NCBI RefSeq assembly: GCF_013373865.1 | Contig: NC_050470.1 | Span: forward strand, 22,660,856 to 22,724,855 | Reading direction: 5' to 3' | Length of the DNA stretch: 64,000 bases | From: Monomorium pharaonis | Taxonomy: Eukaryota; Arthropoda; Insecta; Hymenoptera; Formicidae | Part shown: piece by piece, positions 25,321 to 39,000 of the stretch | Layout of the letters: every line of letters starts with the position of its first letter | Numbering within the stretch: the first letter of the stretch is position 1 | Made by a program: the position numbers and the translations under genes | Notes under the pieces: model-generated | What the model was told of the DNA's origin: nothing | Database searches by the model: none | Seen by the model: the letters and a program-made list of their open reading frames with translations, nothing else

Positions 25321-25502
25321 AATCTGCGACTCGGCTTGCCGATGCGAAATCTTTCAATCCGCCGTGGCACAAATTGCACGGCTTTCTACGTGACGCGTAT
25401 GCGAATGCGAGCGACGTAGCCAACGTAGCTGATTGCGAGCGAGAACAAATCGGTGCTCGCCGAAGGCAGAAGCACTCCCGCATAAAGACGGTGCCGCGCG
25501 CT

Positions 25503-25517
25503 TCGTCGTCATCCTCG

Positions 25518-25563
<46 letters not shown>

Positions 25564-25574
25564 TGTTGTCGTCT
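25503..25574. repeat. (TCG)n trinucleotide repeat
   Basis: About 20 TCG/GTC units with a few changes (TTG) encode poly-Ser, poly-Asp or poly-Arg depending on strand and frame. No splice-supported gene contains it. Confidence 0.92.
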
Positions 25575-28500
25575 TGGTGGCATTTTGAATTGCAGATAAT
25601 CGAGCACGATCGACGAGGACGATAATCGGCCACGGCGCTTAGACATGCAGTGACTTATCTTCGAGCAACCGAGGGTTACCTGTCTCGGATACCTTTCCCC
25701 GTGCAACTCGGGAGAGTCGACAGAACCGATAAGGATCGTGATGATTCAGAACCTTCTGACCTCGGCGTCCGCGTCGATCCACAATGCAACTTCGAATAAA
25801 CCGTGCGTATCCGCGCGTATGAGGAACGCGACACAGGGCGGACTGTCCGTTGAGAGCCCGAGCTGTCAACGGGGCAGGTACGCGATCCTCAATCCTCGCC
25901 GATTGCCAGATCACAAATTGCTCGAATGCCGACCGTAAATGTGCCTCGCACTATATTTTATACCGGAGCTAACGATCTAGCGGGTTACCGAATTCTAACG
26001 TGTTCGGCATCCCAGAGTTTCGAAGAAATCTTTTTACATGTGCTTCTCTGATTCATGCCTCTCTATTCATGCCGATTGCAAATTGCTGGAGTGATGATAG
26101 AGTAATTTGCCTTACATTGCACCTTATGTTGAATTAATGTTTCATATCGTGTCGCTGTTTCCTAGGTTCTTCCACGCTACCCAACGAATCTCTCGTTTGT
26201 CTATATCGGTAAATTACCACTCTTTCCGCATGAATAGTATATTATTTATATAATTCGCGATGCTATCGTTGCGATGCTATCAGCTGCAATCATAAGGCAG
26301 TTGGAAGATAGAATTCTCGGGAAGACTAGCATCTTGCAAAATTTGTTACCCCATACACTCTTTTTTGTATTATTTATTCCAAACTCCTTTATTCGAAGTT
26401 TAAAAAATTTTAAGTAGCGATTTGAGACAAGCACAAATTCACACGATTTTAATATAGTGCGTTTGAATTTTATTTTCTTGTTTCCACATAAAATTTGCGG
26501 ATATAAAAAAAATTTGGAATATACCTTTGGTGTATCACAGAATAAGCAGCTCCCACGTTGAGGCGCACGGTGCCTCCAGGTGGTAACTGGCGGTCTTTAT
26601 CCAGTCAGCATCCCCCTCCTCCCGTTGCTTGAGGAACCTAAAGGAACGGTCCCTCTATTGTCGAGGGAGTTATTAACGAGGGGATGACGAGGGGGAAATT
26701 TCGGTGCGTATACAGTCTTCGTGTGGGAATTGCGCAAGCTACGCAGGCGCGTCTCAAAAGCAAGACACCTTATTGCTTCCCGCCAAAAACACCGTCGGAG
26801 AACCTTTAATGTCACGTTAGATCCATACATGCAGCCGACACGTTATGCGAGGGATCCACGCGTCGTGGGTTTAATGCATTGAAGGCGCGGTGCTGCGAGT
26901 TTGGCGTCGTGAAAGTTTTCCCGCTAAAATCCGGCAGGTGACTTAACGTTTATTACAAAATCAATGAACTGTTAAATCGAGGAAAGACAGATGGCTGTGA
27001 AGCTAAAATTGGAAATAGAGCTCTCAAAAGAAATTTTAACAATCGGTGCTAAAATATTTTTTTAATTTGACTTAAAATTTTTATTTTTTTAATGTATGCG
27101 GTTACCATAAAGTTTAGAAATTCTATGTTTATTTTTTCTTTGAATTCTATTTATTAAAAAATTAAGATTAAATATAATAGTAAATATATAATAAGAACAA
27201 TGTATTAATTAATGTATTGTGCTTTTGACAAAATTATTGTAATTGCTGAAAAATGATAAAGAAAAATAGATTTAATTTAACAAAGTCTAGTTGAATTCTT
27301 GAAATAAAAAGTAGATTAATTAGAAATATCGCAGTTAAATATTTCATGACAGTTTTAATTCGCAAAAATTCAACTGTGAGAACTCGATCTAAGTGGTGTA
27401 ATGCGCGTTGCGCGGAGGATGGTGACATTTCTTTGAATTTCTGTGAGAAGGGGAAGTATTGTAGAGGAATTTTTCAAGCATCCACTCCCACGTGGGGGTA
27501 TTCGCCGTTACCCCTCACGTTTCTTGACGGATGCAAGCACACGTGTTGGTATGCATACCGCCCGTTCCGCCGGTGCATATTCCCGAAGAACTACAGGGCT
27601 GCATTCCCTTCCTCTACCCCACCTTCTTCCCCTTCTTACGTAGCGTACTCTCGTTACGTGAACACGTCACCCTCTTGACCGTGCAAGATCCGAAGGGGGA
27701 CCATTTACCGTTCAGCTGGGAAAGCTAAGAGACTCGCCTTCCAAGCGTTCCATCGGTACCCTCCATCAGTATCATCCGATTGCGTTTTCATGCGTGCTGA
27801 GATTCCAGAAAACAAGCCACGGCATACACCTGGATACTCTTTTCCAAAGGTCGATGACACCGCCGAAATCGTCCTTTAAAATCTCTTGAGCGGAACAAGA
27901 GATGTAATAAAATAAAAAAATTATGAATTATTTTTTATAGTTTTAGCATAAACATATCTTTGTCAATTAAAATATCTCTTTATTAAATTGGACTATATAA
28001 AACAAATTTTAATAGTAATGCAAAAAACGTAGTTTATTTGAATATTGAAAATATGACGCAAAAATTATTACATATAATATTTTTATTTCGGATTAGTGAT
28101 GTAATGTAGAAAGTTAATTTTTTTACACATTATGCTTTAAACAAAGCTTTAGTGAATCAAGCAACATGCAAAGTACGTTGCATCCCGTCGTCGCGTCTCT
28201 CTAAAATTTTCACGTAGGTGGCGAAGACCGCGGTACACAATGACGAGTTTGCTGCACCACACGGTGCCTTTCTTCGAGAGGGGAAAAAGCAACATCGTGT
28301 TTGCCTACGAGCGAAGGTGTCCGGGGCGGCGGTACGTCGCTATGTCGCCAACACCATTGTTCTAGTAAGAGTTGCCATTATTCTGACATTATGAGGTAAT
28401 AACGCCGCTTGTTACAACGAGAGTTACAACCGAGTTGGCACAAATTGACGGGCGCTTTCCGGGCGTTGTAAAATATTTTGCTCTGGTCGAATTTTTAACA

Positions 28501-31500
28501 TCCAAAATAGTTTTACTAATTTTATATAAATTATCAGACTTTTTTTTTAATTTTCTACGACACAATACATTTTCTCAACGCGAATACATCGATAGAACAA
28601 ATCTCTCTTCTGCCGTCAAGTTGTTTTTTATTGGAATTTGATTGCATATTATGTTTCTGCTGCAGTTTATTATTTTAAATTACGAAATAAGGTATTGATT
28701 TATAATAAAAATTTAGATAAAGTTAAAAACTGTTTGAAATTAATAAAGCTTTATTATTTAGCAAAGCTATAAAATATGCTTTTTTATCATACAGTATTAA
28801 ATATATTATTGTTGTAAATTTTTACAGATCATTAATCTATATTGCTAAATTGCGCAAATCGCTATGTAGACATCGTTAAGGAAGTTAGGCTGAAAATTTA
28901 ACGCGTGGTCGTCAATTTTTATTGAGCATCGTGAAAGGGGGAGCGCATTATACACAGAACGGTTCGGATAAAGAAAGTTAAGAAGACAAATTTACAGTCC
29001 TTTAGGAGCGTCGGCTCGTCGAAGGAGGCGTCGCGTGAATCATCCGCGATCCGCGTGGGCGGCTGAATCGTACAAGTACCGGCGTACGATACATGGGCCA
29101 GTACGAGGGGCCTATTTCACGAGGTTGTCGTCGGTACGAAACAACTATTAGCGTTGCCCGATGGTGCATTATGTTACGGCGTGCACGCACATTAACGAGC
29201 TCCCGGTTCATATCGCACAGAGGATAGCTACACGCGTGTATACAACACACTCGTACACACACACACACACACATATATATACGTACAAACACAACCGGTC
29301 TTAAACGCCCATCACAGCACAGTCGTGCTCTCAACTTCTCTTTCCCACCCCCGTATCCATTCCGAATGGAATCGATTCTTCTTTTTTGTTTATCACAAAT
29401 CGACTCCTTTCTGTCTTACCTTTATCTACCCGCTATTGTCTCTTCGTAAGATCAACGCGCCCGCTAGGTTCCATCCATATTCAGTTTTGGACTCGTGCAT
29501 TATTCAGATGATGGCTGAGTGCTGTGAAAGCCGTTCGATGAGTGTGGCAAGTGTGTTTCTCGATCGTCGAACAACGAAGTTAATTACCATCTCAATATGT
29601 TTTATATATTATCGTTATTTTTACTACAAATTCGTGATTAATACAATGTATAAATTATTGTTTGATAATATTAATTGTACATAGTTTAATAATAATATTT
29701 CTATACCTACATTTTGTATAAATATTTGATACGAGATAGTGTTTCTTGTATTCACATTTTTAAATATATTTTTGAATTTATATTTTTGATATTGTTTTTA
29801 CACTAAATATTCAAGTAAAGCTACGTTTCTCTTAGAAATTACCGACACTCCGATACAATTGGATAAATCACTAGTAATTCTTCTAACACCTGTCATTAGA
29901 ATGCGCAACGGTGGTTTGTGAAATGCCCTTTCGTCTTTTGTACATGCTTTCAAGGATATAACAGTAGCTGTAGTTGTCACGAAATTCGTTGGTGTTTGTG
30001 AGCATAAAGTTCCTTTCAGAATGATGAATCGATACGCATTACATTTTCTCGGGGTACAAGAAGGGGGAGGGGTGCTTTCCTCGATCATCCCTCGGAGAGG
30101 AACCAGTCGTTAAGAGAGCTCGACGCAAACATGGCGCAACACATAAACTTTCGCTACATAAACCTTCACGATTTGCCGTCGATAAATCGCTGGTAGTGAA
30201 AACCGACACAAGGCAGGGTATGGTGTAGGAAGAGGGAAGGAGGGGGGGTGATGGTTGTCTAGGCCTTCTTAGTCGAAACAAAGGTCACCCCTTCGCGGAG
30301 AACTGTGGGAAACTCGGACAGCTGAGGAAGGAAGGAGGATATGTCCGCTCTCTCTTCTACGGTAGTGAAGTAGAGGAGTGCCATGAAGTAGTTCCTTTCA
30401 TAGCCCTTCAATGAAGGATTATCTTTCCGTTCAACTAGTGAAGAACTGACAACCCAAGTCGCCTGCAACTATCGTATACTTGTTCTTGTTATTTATGCTA
30501 AGCAGTGCGGACTAATCTGCATCTTGGTCAATCTTTGGAGAATTTAATTTCCTTCTTGTGCTTCGACTCTTTTTACGCGTTTTTTAATATAAGTTTAAAT
30601 ATTATTTATATTTTTCTCTTTTGTTTTAAATGCGCCGGTAGTTGAGCTTGCAGTACAGATTGCCATAATTTAGTTCTATTGGAATACTGAACGTGAATCG
30701 ACAATATTACAAGGTTGATAGAGAGATCTTTGCCGAGTCTTCAATGATTACCGGCGCTCCTACCGCTGGTGATTAGGCGTCGGCATCGTATCTCGAGGAT
30801 CATTCGTAATCGAGAACAGAATTGAGCACTCACCGGGCACACTTGTACCGCTGATTGCAGTCATTAATAGAGAAAATTAATGAGCTGGTAGAGCCGACTC
30901 GGTCCGTCTTTGTCTCTCAGTGTTTCGACACGGTTCTGTTCTAAGCGCGCAACGTCAATCTATCAATAAATCATTGCAGTTTATACAGAATTTAATCTCT
31001 TCCACGGATACGGAACATAATCGAATTGCTTTCATAACATTGCCTGGGAAAGGGAAATAATTTCAAAGCGTTAAACTTCCTTACTCTGCTTTCTCTGAAG
31101 ATAAAAATAGAGAATAATATTTTTAGAATTGTCCAGCTGTACAAGAGAAGAGAAATGGAATGTGAATATTTATTATCTGCTAGAATTTACTCTGATGCAT
31201 AATCAATTGAAAGTATAAAATATGTATCACATAATATAACAATAGCATTAGTAATATATTAATCGTATTAATTGCAGACTATATTAGTAATTATTTACGA
31301 CAATAATGTACGAACTATTGTTTAAGTATTATTTAAACTAAATGATAGAACAGATAAGCATTGTAAAAATTGTAGAAACTATAGAAAAGAATATAAGGAA
31401 AGTGAAATTTACGTATAAAATATAGAAAAAAATATACAGGGAAAGATAAATGGATAAAATGTTACGAAATTGGTATGTAAAAGAATCATTATATATAATA

Positions 31501-31585
31501 TTTAATTGACAAGCAAAGGGAAATGTTTTACAAGTAAAAGTAATTTTTAATAGCGGATGGATGTTGAAGAAAAACTTTCAAAAGA
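25575..31585. other. Gene-free stretch of mixed composition
   Basis: CpG-rich patches at about 25,600-25,960, 26,540-26,940, 27,400-27,890, 28,180-28,480, 28,900-29,340 and 30,060-30,480 are separated by AT-rich DNA. All contain short frames without recognisable domains. Confidence 0.5.
29255..29283. repeat. (CA)n followed by (TA)n microsatellite
   Basis: A run of about nine CA units leads into a short TATATATA tract. Confidence 0.9.
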
Positions 31586-31617
31586 TGAGAAAGAGAGAGG
31601 GAGAGAGAGAGAGAGAT
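31586..31617. repeat. (GA)n microsatellite
   Basis: An interrupted GA tract lies about 400 bases upstream of the small ORF at 31989. GA tracts can bind GAGA-type factors in insects, but their general abundance here argues for simple repeats. Confidence 0.88.
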
Positions 31618-31825
31618 AACACTAAATATTAATGGATACAGATAGTTCACGCACAGATTTACATTTAAACGCACATGTTGGTCGCCTTGGAAGGTCGTAT
31701 GGCGACCTCGACTTTACGAGCTCACCCACGATCGATGGTTAGACGGCGAGCCTTCCGGAACGTCAAAACGAAGAGCCAGAAGAGCCGGTGGCGTGCCTTT
31801 CACCTTGCATAATTATTCACAGTTC

Positions 31826-31840
31826 ATTATTCAGTGTCAG
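31826..31840 (+). promoter_or_regulatory. Possible initiator element upstream of the small ORF
   Basis: The sequence TTCAGTGTCAG contains TCAGT, the arthropod initiator consensus. It lies about 155 bases before the ATG at 31989. No convincing downstream promoter element was found at the expected offset. An AT-rich TAATTATT stretch about 20 bases upstream is only a weak TATA substitute. Confidence 0.25.
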
Positions 31841-31988
31841 ATTATCGTACCGTGACAAGTGTTGCGCGATGAACTCGTGTAAGTCCCGCGGCTAGTATGC
31901 GCTCGTCGTGCGTATGTAGCTTAAGGCCGCAAACGCGTCGGTGAGAAACGCGCGTGTGAGTGATTAGAGGCCGTGCGTTAATCAGACG

Positions 31989-32198
31989 ATGAAATATTCC
32001 ACAAAGAAAGTGAGCTGGCCTTACCTTCTGGCGGACGCGGGCACGCGGCAAGAGCTGGACGTTCGTGTGGTCGATCAGTTCCAGGAATTCCTCTCCCGCG
32101 ATCCTTCTGCCAATGGAAACTCAAAATACCCAGCTTTCAAACAAGTTTTGCACCATTTTGCTGGTGGCTCGAAGTATGGCGACATAGAGAAAGAGTAG
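31989..32198 (+). CDS. Small hypothetical protein, 69 residues, intronless
   Basis: An ATG-to-TAG frame encodes 69 residues. Codon use looks natural, unlike the low-complexity frames elsewhere in this window. The product is mildly hydrophilic with no transmembrane segment or signal peptide. It has an acidic/basic middle (RQELDVRVVDQFQEFLSRD) and a C-terminal part with YPAFKQVLHHFAGG. No family was recognised. A TCAGT initiator-like motif lies at 31831-31835 and AATAAA at 32339-32344, about 140 bases after the stop, so a short single-exon transcript is possible. An upstream ATG at 31869 is followed by a GTAAGT-like donor at 31879, so there might be an extra 5' exon. It could also be one exon of a longer gene, a retrocopy fragment or a chance frame. 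Confidence 0.42.
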   Translation: MKYSTKKVSWPYLLADAGTRQELDVRVVDQFQEFLSRDPSANGNSKYPAFKQVLHHFAGGSKYGDIEKE

Positions 32199-32338
32199 GA
32201 TGAAATTATTATACAGAGCTGAAGAACTGTTCACATTTATTCATTCGAATGGTGATAATTTTTAATAAGGAAAACAGGCATAAACGTTATATACATATTT
32301 TAATCTGTTAAAAAACACCGAAACGATGATTTGTACAT

Positions 32339-32344
32339 AATAAA
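32339..32344 (+). terminator. Possible poly(A) signal after the small ORF
   Basis: An exact AATAAA hexamer lies about 140 bases after the TAG at 32196-32198. A second AATAAA-containing stretch follows near 32376. Such hexamers are frequent in AT-rich DNA, so this is supporting evidence only. Confidence 0.3.
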
Positions 32345-32441
32345 AGAATTAGAAATAATATTTTCTCTGAATTATAAATAAACATTTTTTAATGGTTTGA
32401 TTACAACAATATTTTATACTGAAAGTAAAGAGCTTTTAATT

Positions 32442-32459
32442 AAAAAAAAAAAAAAAAAA
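32442..32459. repeat. Run of 18 A
   Basis: An uninterrupted adenine tract lies about 240 bases past the stop of the small ORF. It is roughly 100 bases beyond the first AATAAA, too far for a simple retrocopy tail, so a slippage-derived homopolymer is more likely. Confidence 0.85.
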
Positions 32460-34186
32460 TTTTATAATTAATTTTAGTTTAATTTTATTTGAACGGAACA
32501 CTAACTGAGATTTATTTGTTATCTCCATCAAAGAAATGGAGAAAGAAATGTTAATAAATAGTTCTGTCACAAAAGTTTTTTTCTAAAATATTATTTTGTA
32601 ATCTTTTATATTTTCCTTTTTATTTTTTATCTATTACTCTTAATTATTCTTAATCTTATATAAAGTTCTTATTCTGCTGAGCTTGGCACATAAATGATAA
32701 AAAGAAACGAATCCTTTCAACGATTATATTTCAAGTGGAAGTATTTGCGGTCCTCGTGTTTTTTACACGTCGTCCATCGACAACGTGCGGGACCACCCCG
32801 TGCACGCGTCGGTATCAACAGGTGCTGGTTTATGACGCCGCAGCAAAGCCGTGGGCACCGACATCGATTCCGATGCAATTTAGATAACCGAAACCGATTC
32901 GACAACCCTGAAAACCTGAACGAGCGACGATAAAGGCGCCGGTCGAACGACGATTCGTATATAAATCCGGTACCTTCTCGGCTGACATAATGCGTGAGCC
33001 GACGTATCACGAAATCTTACGAGACAGATATCAATTCCACACGCGACGTATATGGAGTACCTATATCTCTGCTCGAAAGACGTGATCGGCTTTGATAATA
33101 CAAGAACATAATAATGCATAAAAAATATTTTACGTAAAAAGGTAGAAATATATGAAGATATCTATATTATGTAAATCTAGAATTAACTTCACACATCTGT
33201 TCATGGTATCGATACTGAATTTTTTGTTTTTAATAATGCCAAAGTTTATTATCGCGCTTCTTAAATTGTTACATTTTGTAAAAAGATATTTATTATTTTG
33301 AATTTCAATCCTATTTTATTTTTCTTTATTTATCGAGTGCTTGGTGAAGACAATTTTGTATATCGCGCAGAATAATTTTATTTGTTACACGCGTGATAAT
33401 AAACACGTGTAAATTAAACATTAAAGGAGAAAACCTGCATTAGATTAAATGTATATAGATAGATAATTTTTATCAATTAATCGGGCATTGGAGCCTATCT
33501 CGAGTAACACAATTTATGTGAACAAGAGGACGCCAACTTCTGATTTTTTCTTTCACATAAAATATTTATTCGACGTCAAATATATTTAGCATTGTTAACA
33601 GATTTCAATGTGCATTATTTACAATACATTTATATATTTCACTTTTATATGATTAGTTAATTAAAATACATTACGCCTGCTGCGCATTCCAACCGCGTGC
33701 TTCCAAGACGCTCTCTCACTGCGTTTTTCATGACTTTAAAGGATTTTAATTAAATCTGCAATCCTAGTGTCTTCATTTAAAGAATGCCGCGTTAACGAAC
33801 TACCGGATAAAATTAGTTTACTGGACTAAATCACGCGATTTTTCCGCTATTGACATTTCGAATATGGCATATACATCCGCTAAAGCACGCTATATCTTAT
33901 TAATATGATGTTTATGGCCATTAACGGTATTAAAACCCGAAAGTCCTCTTTTAATTCCCTCTCGGAACCAGGTCTTGAATGAAAGCGCCGGGATGGGACG
34001 TCCGCTACGTGTAATTAAGAGGACCTTTATTTTCTTCGAGGCTTCTTTAGGTCTCGTGAATAAGAAAACGGTCTCGGGTAATTAACGCGGGACAGGTACG
34101 AAGAGAGTTCATTGATATTTATTGCCATTCGAGGTACGATCGTTGCGCGTGAGCAAGAAGCGGACGTAGCGTGTGGGTGGAGAACG

Positions 34187-34209
34187 GAGAGAGAGAGAGA
34201 GAGAGAGAG
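34187..34209. repeat. (GA)n microsatellite
   Basis: About eleven GA units lie in a GC-rich patch. The region around it is open in several frames and has no convincing gene. Confidence 0.9.
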
Positions 34210-34765
34210 TCACCCACATGAGCCTCACCCTCGACACGCACGTGTATCGCACGTACGATTTTACACGCGTGCTTACCGATGTACTCGGCACGCATTCGTC
34301 ACTGCGCCGCCACACGCGCGTGTGAGCGCGCTTTCAGGCCGCTTCTACATTCGAGCACGCGTGCATTTTTCGCGGAGGACGTCTAATGCGGATGTTGAGG
34401 CGAGCCCCGACGCACGTGAGATTCGAATCACTTTCTGGTACACGCTCAAGGCGACTTCTTCGTGCTTGTACTTCACGGTGGAACGTATTTATTACGCTCG
34501 ACTCGGCATCGTAAACTTATTTTTATCGACGACTTTGGAATCCCACTTCGCGTTTAATGGATAGCATGTCGTTATTGAATTATCTAACAATTTTGCATTT
34601 AATTCTTTCACGTCGTGCATTATTATTGCCCGCATGGATATTGTTGTAATCGTTGTTATTTAGTATACGTTGAGAACAACTTTAAGCAGGAACAAGTAGA
34701 TTTGCATGTTATGTGAGCTTGTCCCGTGTGCCCTCAACTGTAGACGAGGCTTAACACGCTTGTGC

Positions 34766-34782
34766 CCGCGCGCGCGCGCGCG
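34766..34782. repeat. (CG)n run, potential Z-DNA tract
   Basis: About eight CG dinucleotides in a row lie within GC-rich sequence. Survival of unbroken CpG suggests little germline methylation here. Confidence 0.8.
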
Positions 34783-35948
34783 ATGGACGCGCGTTGCATA
34801 TTCATACCGCGGGTGCAGTCGATGCTCCACTTCGCCATTCGGGAGGAGTAGGAGGACAGGCGTGCATAATCTACAGGCGGAGTGCCTTGAACCTTCCGCG
34901 ATGCGATTTCGTCGAAGCGGGAGTCTTCGTGGAAGAGCCAATATTCGCGGGCAGGTGCGCGCCCATTAGCGTATCTTGTTGCGGAATGAAGGGTAATTTT
35001 TAAGACAATATCGGTTACGTCGACGGTAATTATCGGCCGAAGTCGCGTATTTATTCGCCCGAATTAATCTCCGCGTTCGCGCATGGCGTCGCGTGCTAAT
35101 TTCATATCGGTTAAAGGAACTTAATTAAAATTCCGTTGTCCTTACAAGGTTAATACGCGATAATTTTCATTACCTGGTAGATTCTAAACCGAAAGAGAAT
35201 TCGCAGCTTTAATTCACCGGCTTTAATATACAAGTCGGTGTTTTACCGCATCTTCTCGCGCGCCGAAGGTACAATATAAGTTATCACATAAGACTGATAT
35301 TTTTTCCAAGTATTTATACTTAATTATAGATCTTGATGTTTGGATATTTGGATCAATAATTACGCGTCACTGTCGCTCGCTTTCTTTTGCGGCGGCAATC
35401 GCGCGATCGACCAGGATCTTCGAAGGCATCCAGGCTATTAAAATTCGATTCTCCAACACAACGAAGTGAATGAACGAAGCGTTCCTCCCACGCGCCAAAC
35501 ACACATTACTTTCTCTCTCTCTCTTCCTCTCCCTTTCTTCTCTTTTTCTTTTCTACCTTGCGATGAGCCCCATCGGCTCGACGCGGCGGCAAATAAAAAA
35601 GACAGAAAGGTAATCGAAAAAGTCGAGCAACCACGAAGTCTGGCTTACACATGCCGGGGAGCATGTAGGCTCTATCGGCGTGCCCGCCCACGCGATGGCT
35701 ACGAGAACACCTCGACATGCTCTCGCGAGGGATATACCTATACCCTTCTTGACAAAGCGATATCTCCCGCCCCCTTCGCTTCTTCAAGCATTGTTTTTTC
35801 AACGCGCGAATTTATAAGCGATACGCACGTTAACAGATCGAACGTCATACATCCATCTTTTTGTTCCATTTGTTTTTGTATTTCGTACAAATTAAAAAAA
35901 ATTTTTATTTTATTTTTCAACATATAAAATTAATCAAAGAATAACACA

Positions 35949-36040
35949 GACCTAATGTCGACAAACTGGCAAATTCTTTATTCAATATTTAATTACGACG
36001 TTTCGATCATGGGATTTGGTTCTTCTCAAGTATGGATTAC
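35949..36040. mobile_element. Possible Penelope-like element terminal remnant
   Basis: The stretch contains TTTATTCAATATTTAATTACGACGTTTCGATC followed shortly by GGTTCTTCTCAAG (shown here in two parts of the same region). From general knowledge, ACGTTTCG followed by a CTTCTTCAG-like block is a recurrent signature in terminal regions of some Penelope-like retroelements. No reverse transcriptase or GIY-YIG coding sequence is present nearby, so this would be only a fragment. Confidence 0.22.
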
Positions 36041-39000
36041 ATATAAAATTAAGTAACCGGCGTAAAACGGTTATTTGATTGAAAAACGGACTCGAATGTA
36101 AGGTGCCATTTGCTTTTTTTATGTGGTGAAATTATCATCTCGCGGTGATTTTTCTCTCTCCTTCGTTCTGACGTTTACCAGCGGCCTTATTATTGCCGAT
36201 GGATATAAAATTTAATTTCGTTTCGCCGAAAAATAAATCCGCGTCCGCGCGGCGTAACAGGAAGCGCACGTCTTTTTCTTCGCAAGGAAGAAATCAGCTG
36301 TATTTTGTTTTTGCCGCAAGGTGTTGCCCATTCCTCCTGTTTCCGGGATTCCCTTTTTTCCCTCCGTTCTTGTGTGGCGTATCTACTTACCGGCAATCCC
36401 GCGAACATTCGCGAAACATTTAACGGATTATTTGGCGATCAAGATTCGTCAGTCTATCGATGCTCGGCTGCAATAAAGCGGCTCGGTTCTCTCCTTGGGA
36501 TTTTTTCCAGGTTTGCAGAATATAACTATTTACCGATTGTTATAATAATTGTTACCAGGTGCAATTATTTTAGTGCTCGAATCGCTACATTCTTTCCCAC
36601 AATTATAAGTATTTTAATTTATTACTCAATATGTTTTGGGGAAACTAAAATTTGAAGTTGATTTATTATAATTACAATAATTAGTTTACAAGAACGTTTA
36701 TAATATGAAAAAATGAATATATAATCTCTATAATTTTAAGATATTTTTACATGTTATTTCATTTACTATTAAAGCATACGCATTTTAATTGTATGTAATG
36801 TGCAAAATAGATAGAATGAAATCTGATAGATTTATCGGTTATGTGTTTATTCGGGTAATAAACTGTTGTCTTGAATTCCGTAAGTGTGTATCGCGTATGC
36901 AGACGTTGAACTTTCTTGGTGCAACATTGCTTCATCGAGCATCGAAATCGCTGCGTTGTAGTCTGCAAAAAATATCTTGAGCATACCGTACGCACGTAAC
37001 ATTCCAAAAATTCCAATCGGGCATTGATCTAATCTTAATAGTTAATTTTTAGTTCGGCAAGAGTTTCCTCGTCGGGCTGCGATAGCTAACGAGGCGGCTT
37101 CGACAGGCCGCTTCGTCGACCTCGTCGGCTTCCTTCTCCTTTCGCCGCCCTCTCGAGATGAGCCTCGTCAAAACATGCGGGATAACCGTAGCGTTCCTGG
37201 CGCGTTTACGCCTTACATTTATGATCGTGCGCCAGGTAGCGCGGGCGATTAACGTCGCCGGTATTTCATGGACTTAGCGCCAAATTGCGTTCCGTACGAT
37301 TCCTACGCGGCCCTTTTTAATTGCGCCCCTACTTTTACGGGATCGGCCAATAGGCATGCACGACGCCGCTCGTGAAATCAACCTTTACTTCGGTTCGTAC
37401 ACGTAAAAAAAAAAAGAAGAGAGAAAAAGAGAAAAGCTTGACGATCCATTAGCACGTAGGGAAGGCGATGTGCGCGCGAAAGCTGGTTCAGAAAAATTTT
37501 TATACCCCCGGTTTACGCCGGAATCTAAGCCATTCACGCGCTCACCGCTCGTAAATATTGTTCAGCGCTAATGATCCATGCCGTGTTTTTCATTAAAACT
37601 TTGCTTGTTCGTTATAGTCATTGCCTTTCGTGGCAAGATAAACGTTATTCCGCGTGGTCCTTCCATTCGTGCTTAATGAAGTTATCTCTCTACAAGACTT
37701 TTGTTTTGAATGCTCATCTCGTGACCGAATTAATAAAAAGAATTAAGTGGCCAAAGAATAATTAGCAGGAAATATACGTCTATTATTTAAATAAAAGCTT
37801 GATTGCATTTTGTTATATATAACAAGTGATTAATTAAAAAAGCTTAAAATAGGTCACAGTACTCGGATCGTTTCTTTTTTTCATTGTTTCTTATTTGTCT
37901 GAGTTTGGAACGTTGTATCGCACGTCTGACCTTCGGTCAAGTTTCGGGCGTTGCCATTACCGGAAGTTTGAGCCTTTCGCACGCATACGGGAAGGTTTAT
38001 TCATTAAATCTTATACACGTACTCGCGATTATCGCCCGAGCGCGGGGCAACGCGGAACTTTTTCAATCCCGCCCATCACGTACAATGTTAGTATCTTTCA
38101 TCAAATTTAAAGCCGTGCGTTCGCGACCGGTACTTCTCTACCGGTCTACCGATCTTCGGATCAGGGAAATCACTGATTACGGAATCGCGCTGAATCTCGC
38201 GGGTACCGCACGATCAGCTGTTTACGTTAAGAGACGAGCGTGCATGCGATTGATCGATATGGCGCGCCCGTTTAGCGGCCGGTCGTGGACCGCTAAGGGA
38301 GAATCGATTCTCTGGAAGATCATCGTATCTCAGACCCCGTATCTCTTCGGCCTCCCCGATATACGTGGCGGGTTGCACGGGTTACCGGTGCGGCTCGTTA
38401 CTGGTGGGCCGTGTTGGAGCCTCGTCCGAGGCGAAGTGCCTGCTGGTCTCCTTCGTGCCGGAGTGGCCTTCGTGCCAATTCATTAAGCAGTAATTGAGTT
38501 TTCAGCTCTGCGATACGGAGACCGAGATACATCTATGTGGGATGTCCAATGAGCAGGGGAGGGGGAGGGGGCAGAGGATGAGGGTTCCGAGGGTGATAGA
38601 GAACGGATGGAAGACGGCGTGGGATCGCGCGGGATGAAGAGAGATACGTACAAGGTGCGAGACACGGCGTAGTTCGAGAATTAAGCACGACAACGTGTGA
38701 CCGATGTCCGAGACGTGATTAACTAAAGCTTTAACAAGCTCCCTCCCTCGTCCCCTCTCTCCCCCCTCGCAGGACTCGCACTGACGGCGCGTTCGGTTAT
38801 TATTCCCTCCTAGAGAACGTCGCGGCAAAGATACTTAATGGTCGGTACGGCTAATGATAGGGCCGAGGAGAGGAGCGCTTCGTTGCGTTGTCTAACGTGT
38901 GCTCGCTTCTGTTTAAATTGATTGCCGTGGTCCGTTGACGAGTTTAACGGTGTATTCTGTCAGCGGGAAATCCCTCTGGCAATCTTACATTTGCGATGTT

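Noticed and set aside
25319..25706. Poly-Asp, poly-Ser and poly-Arg frames
   Set aside because: All are readings of the TCG trinucleotide repeat in different frames.
32442..32459. A-run considered as the tail of a processed retrocopy
   Set aside because: It lies about 100 bases past the nearest suitable AATAAA, and no target-site duplication was found around the supposed copy.
37884..38486. Longest open frame in the window (200 codons, plus strand)
   Set aside because: It starts at TTG, lies in a generally stop-poor GC-rich patch, and its product has no recognisable domain, repeat or signal. Another frame is also open inside it.
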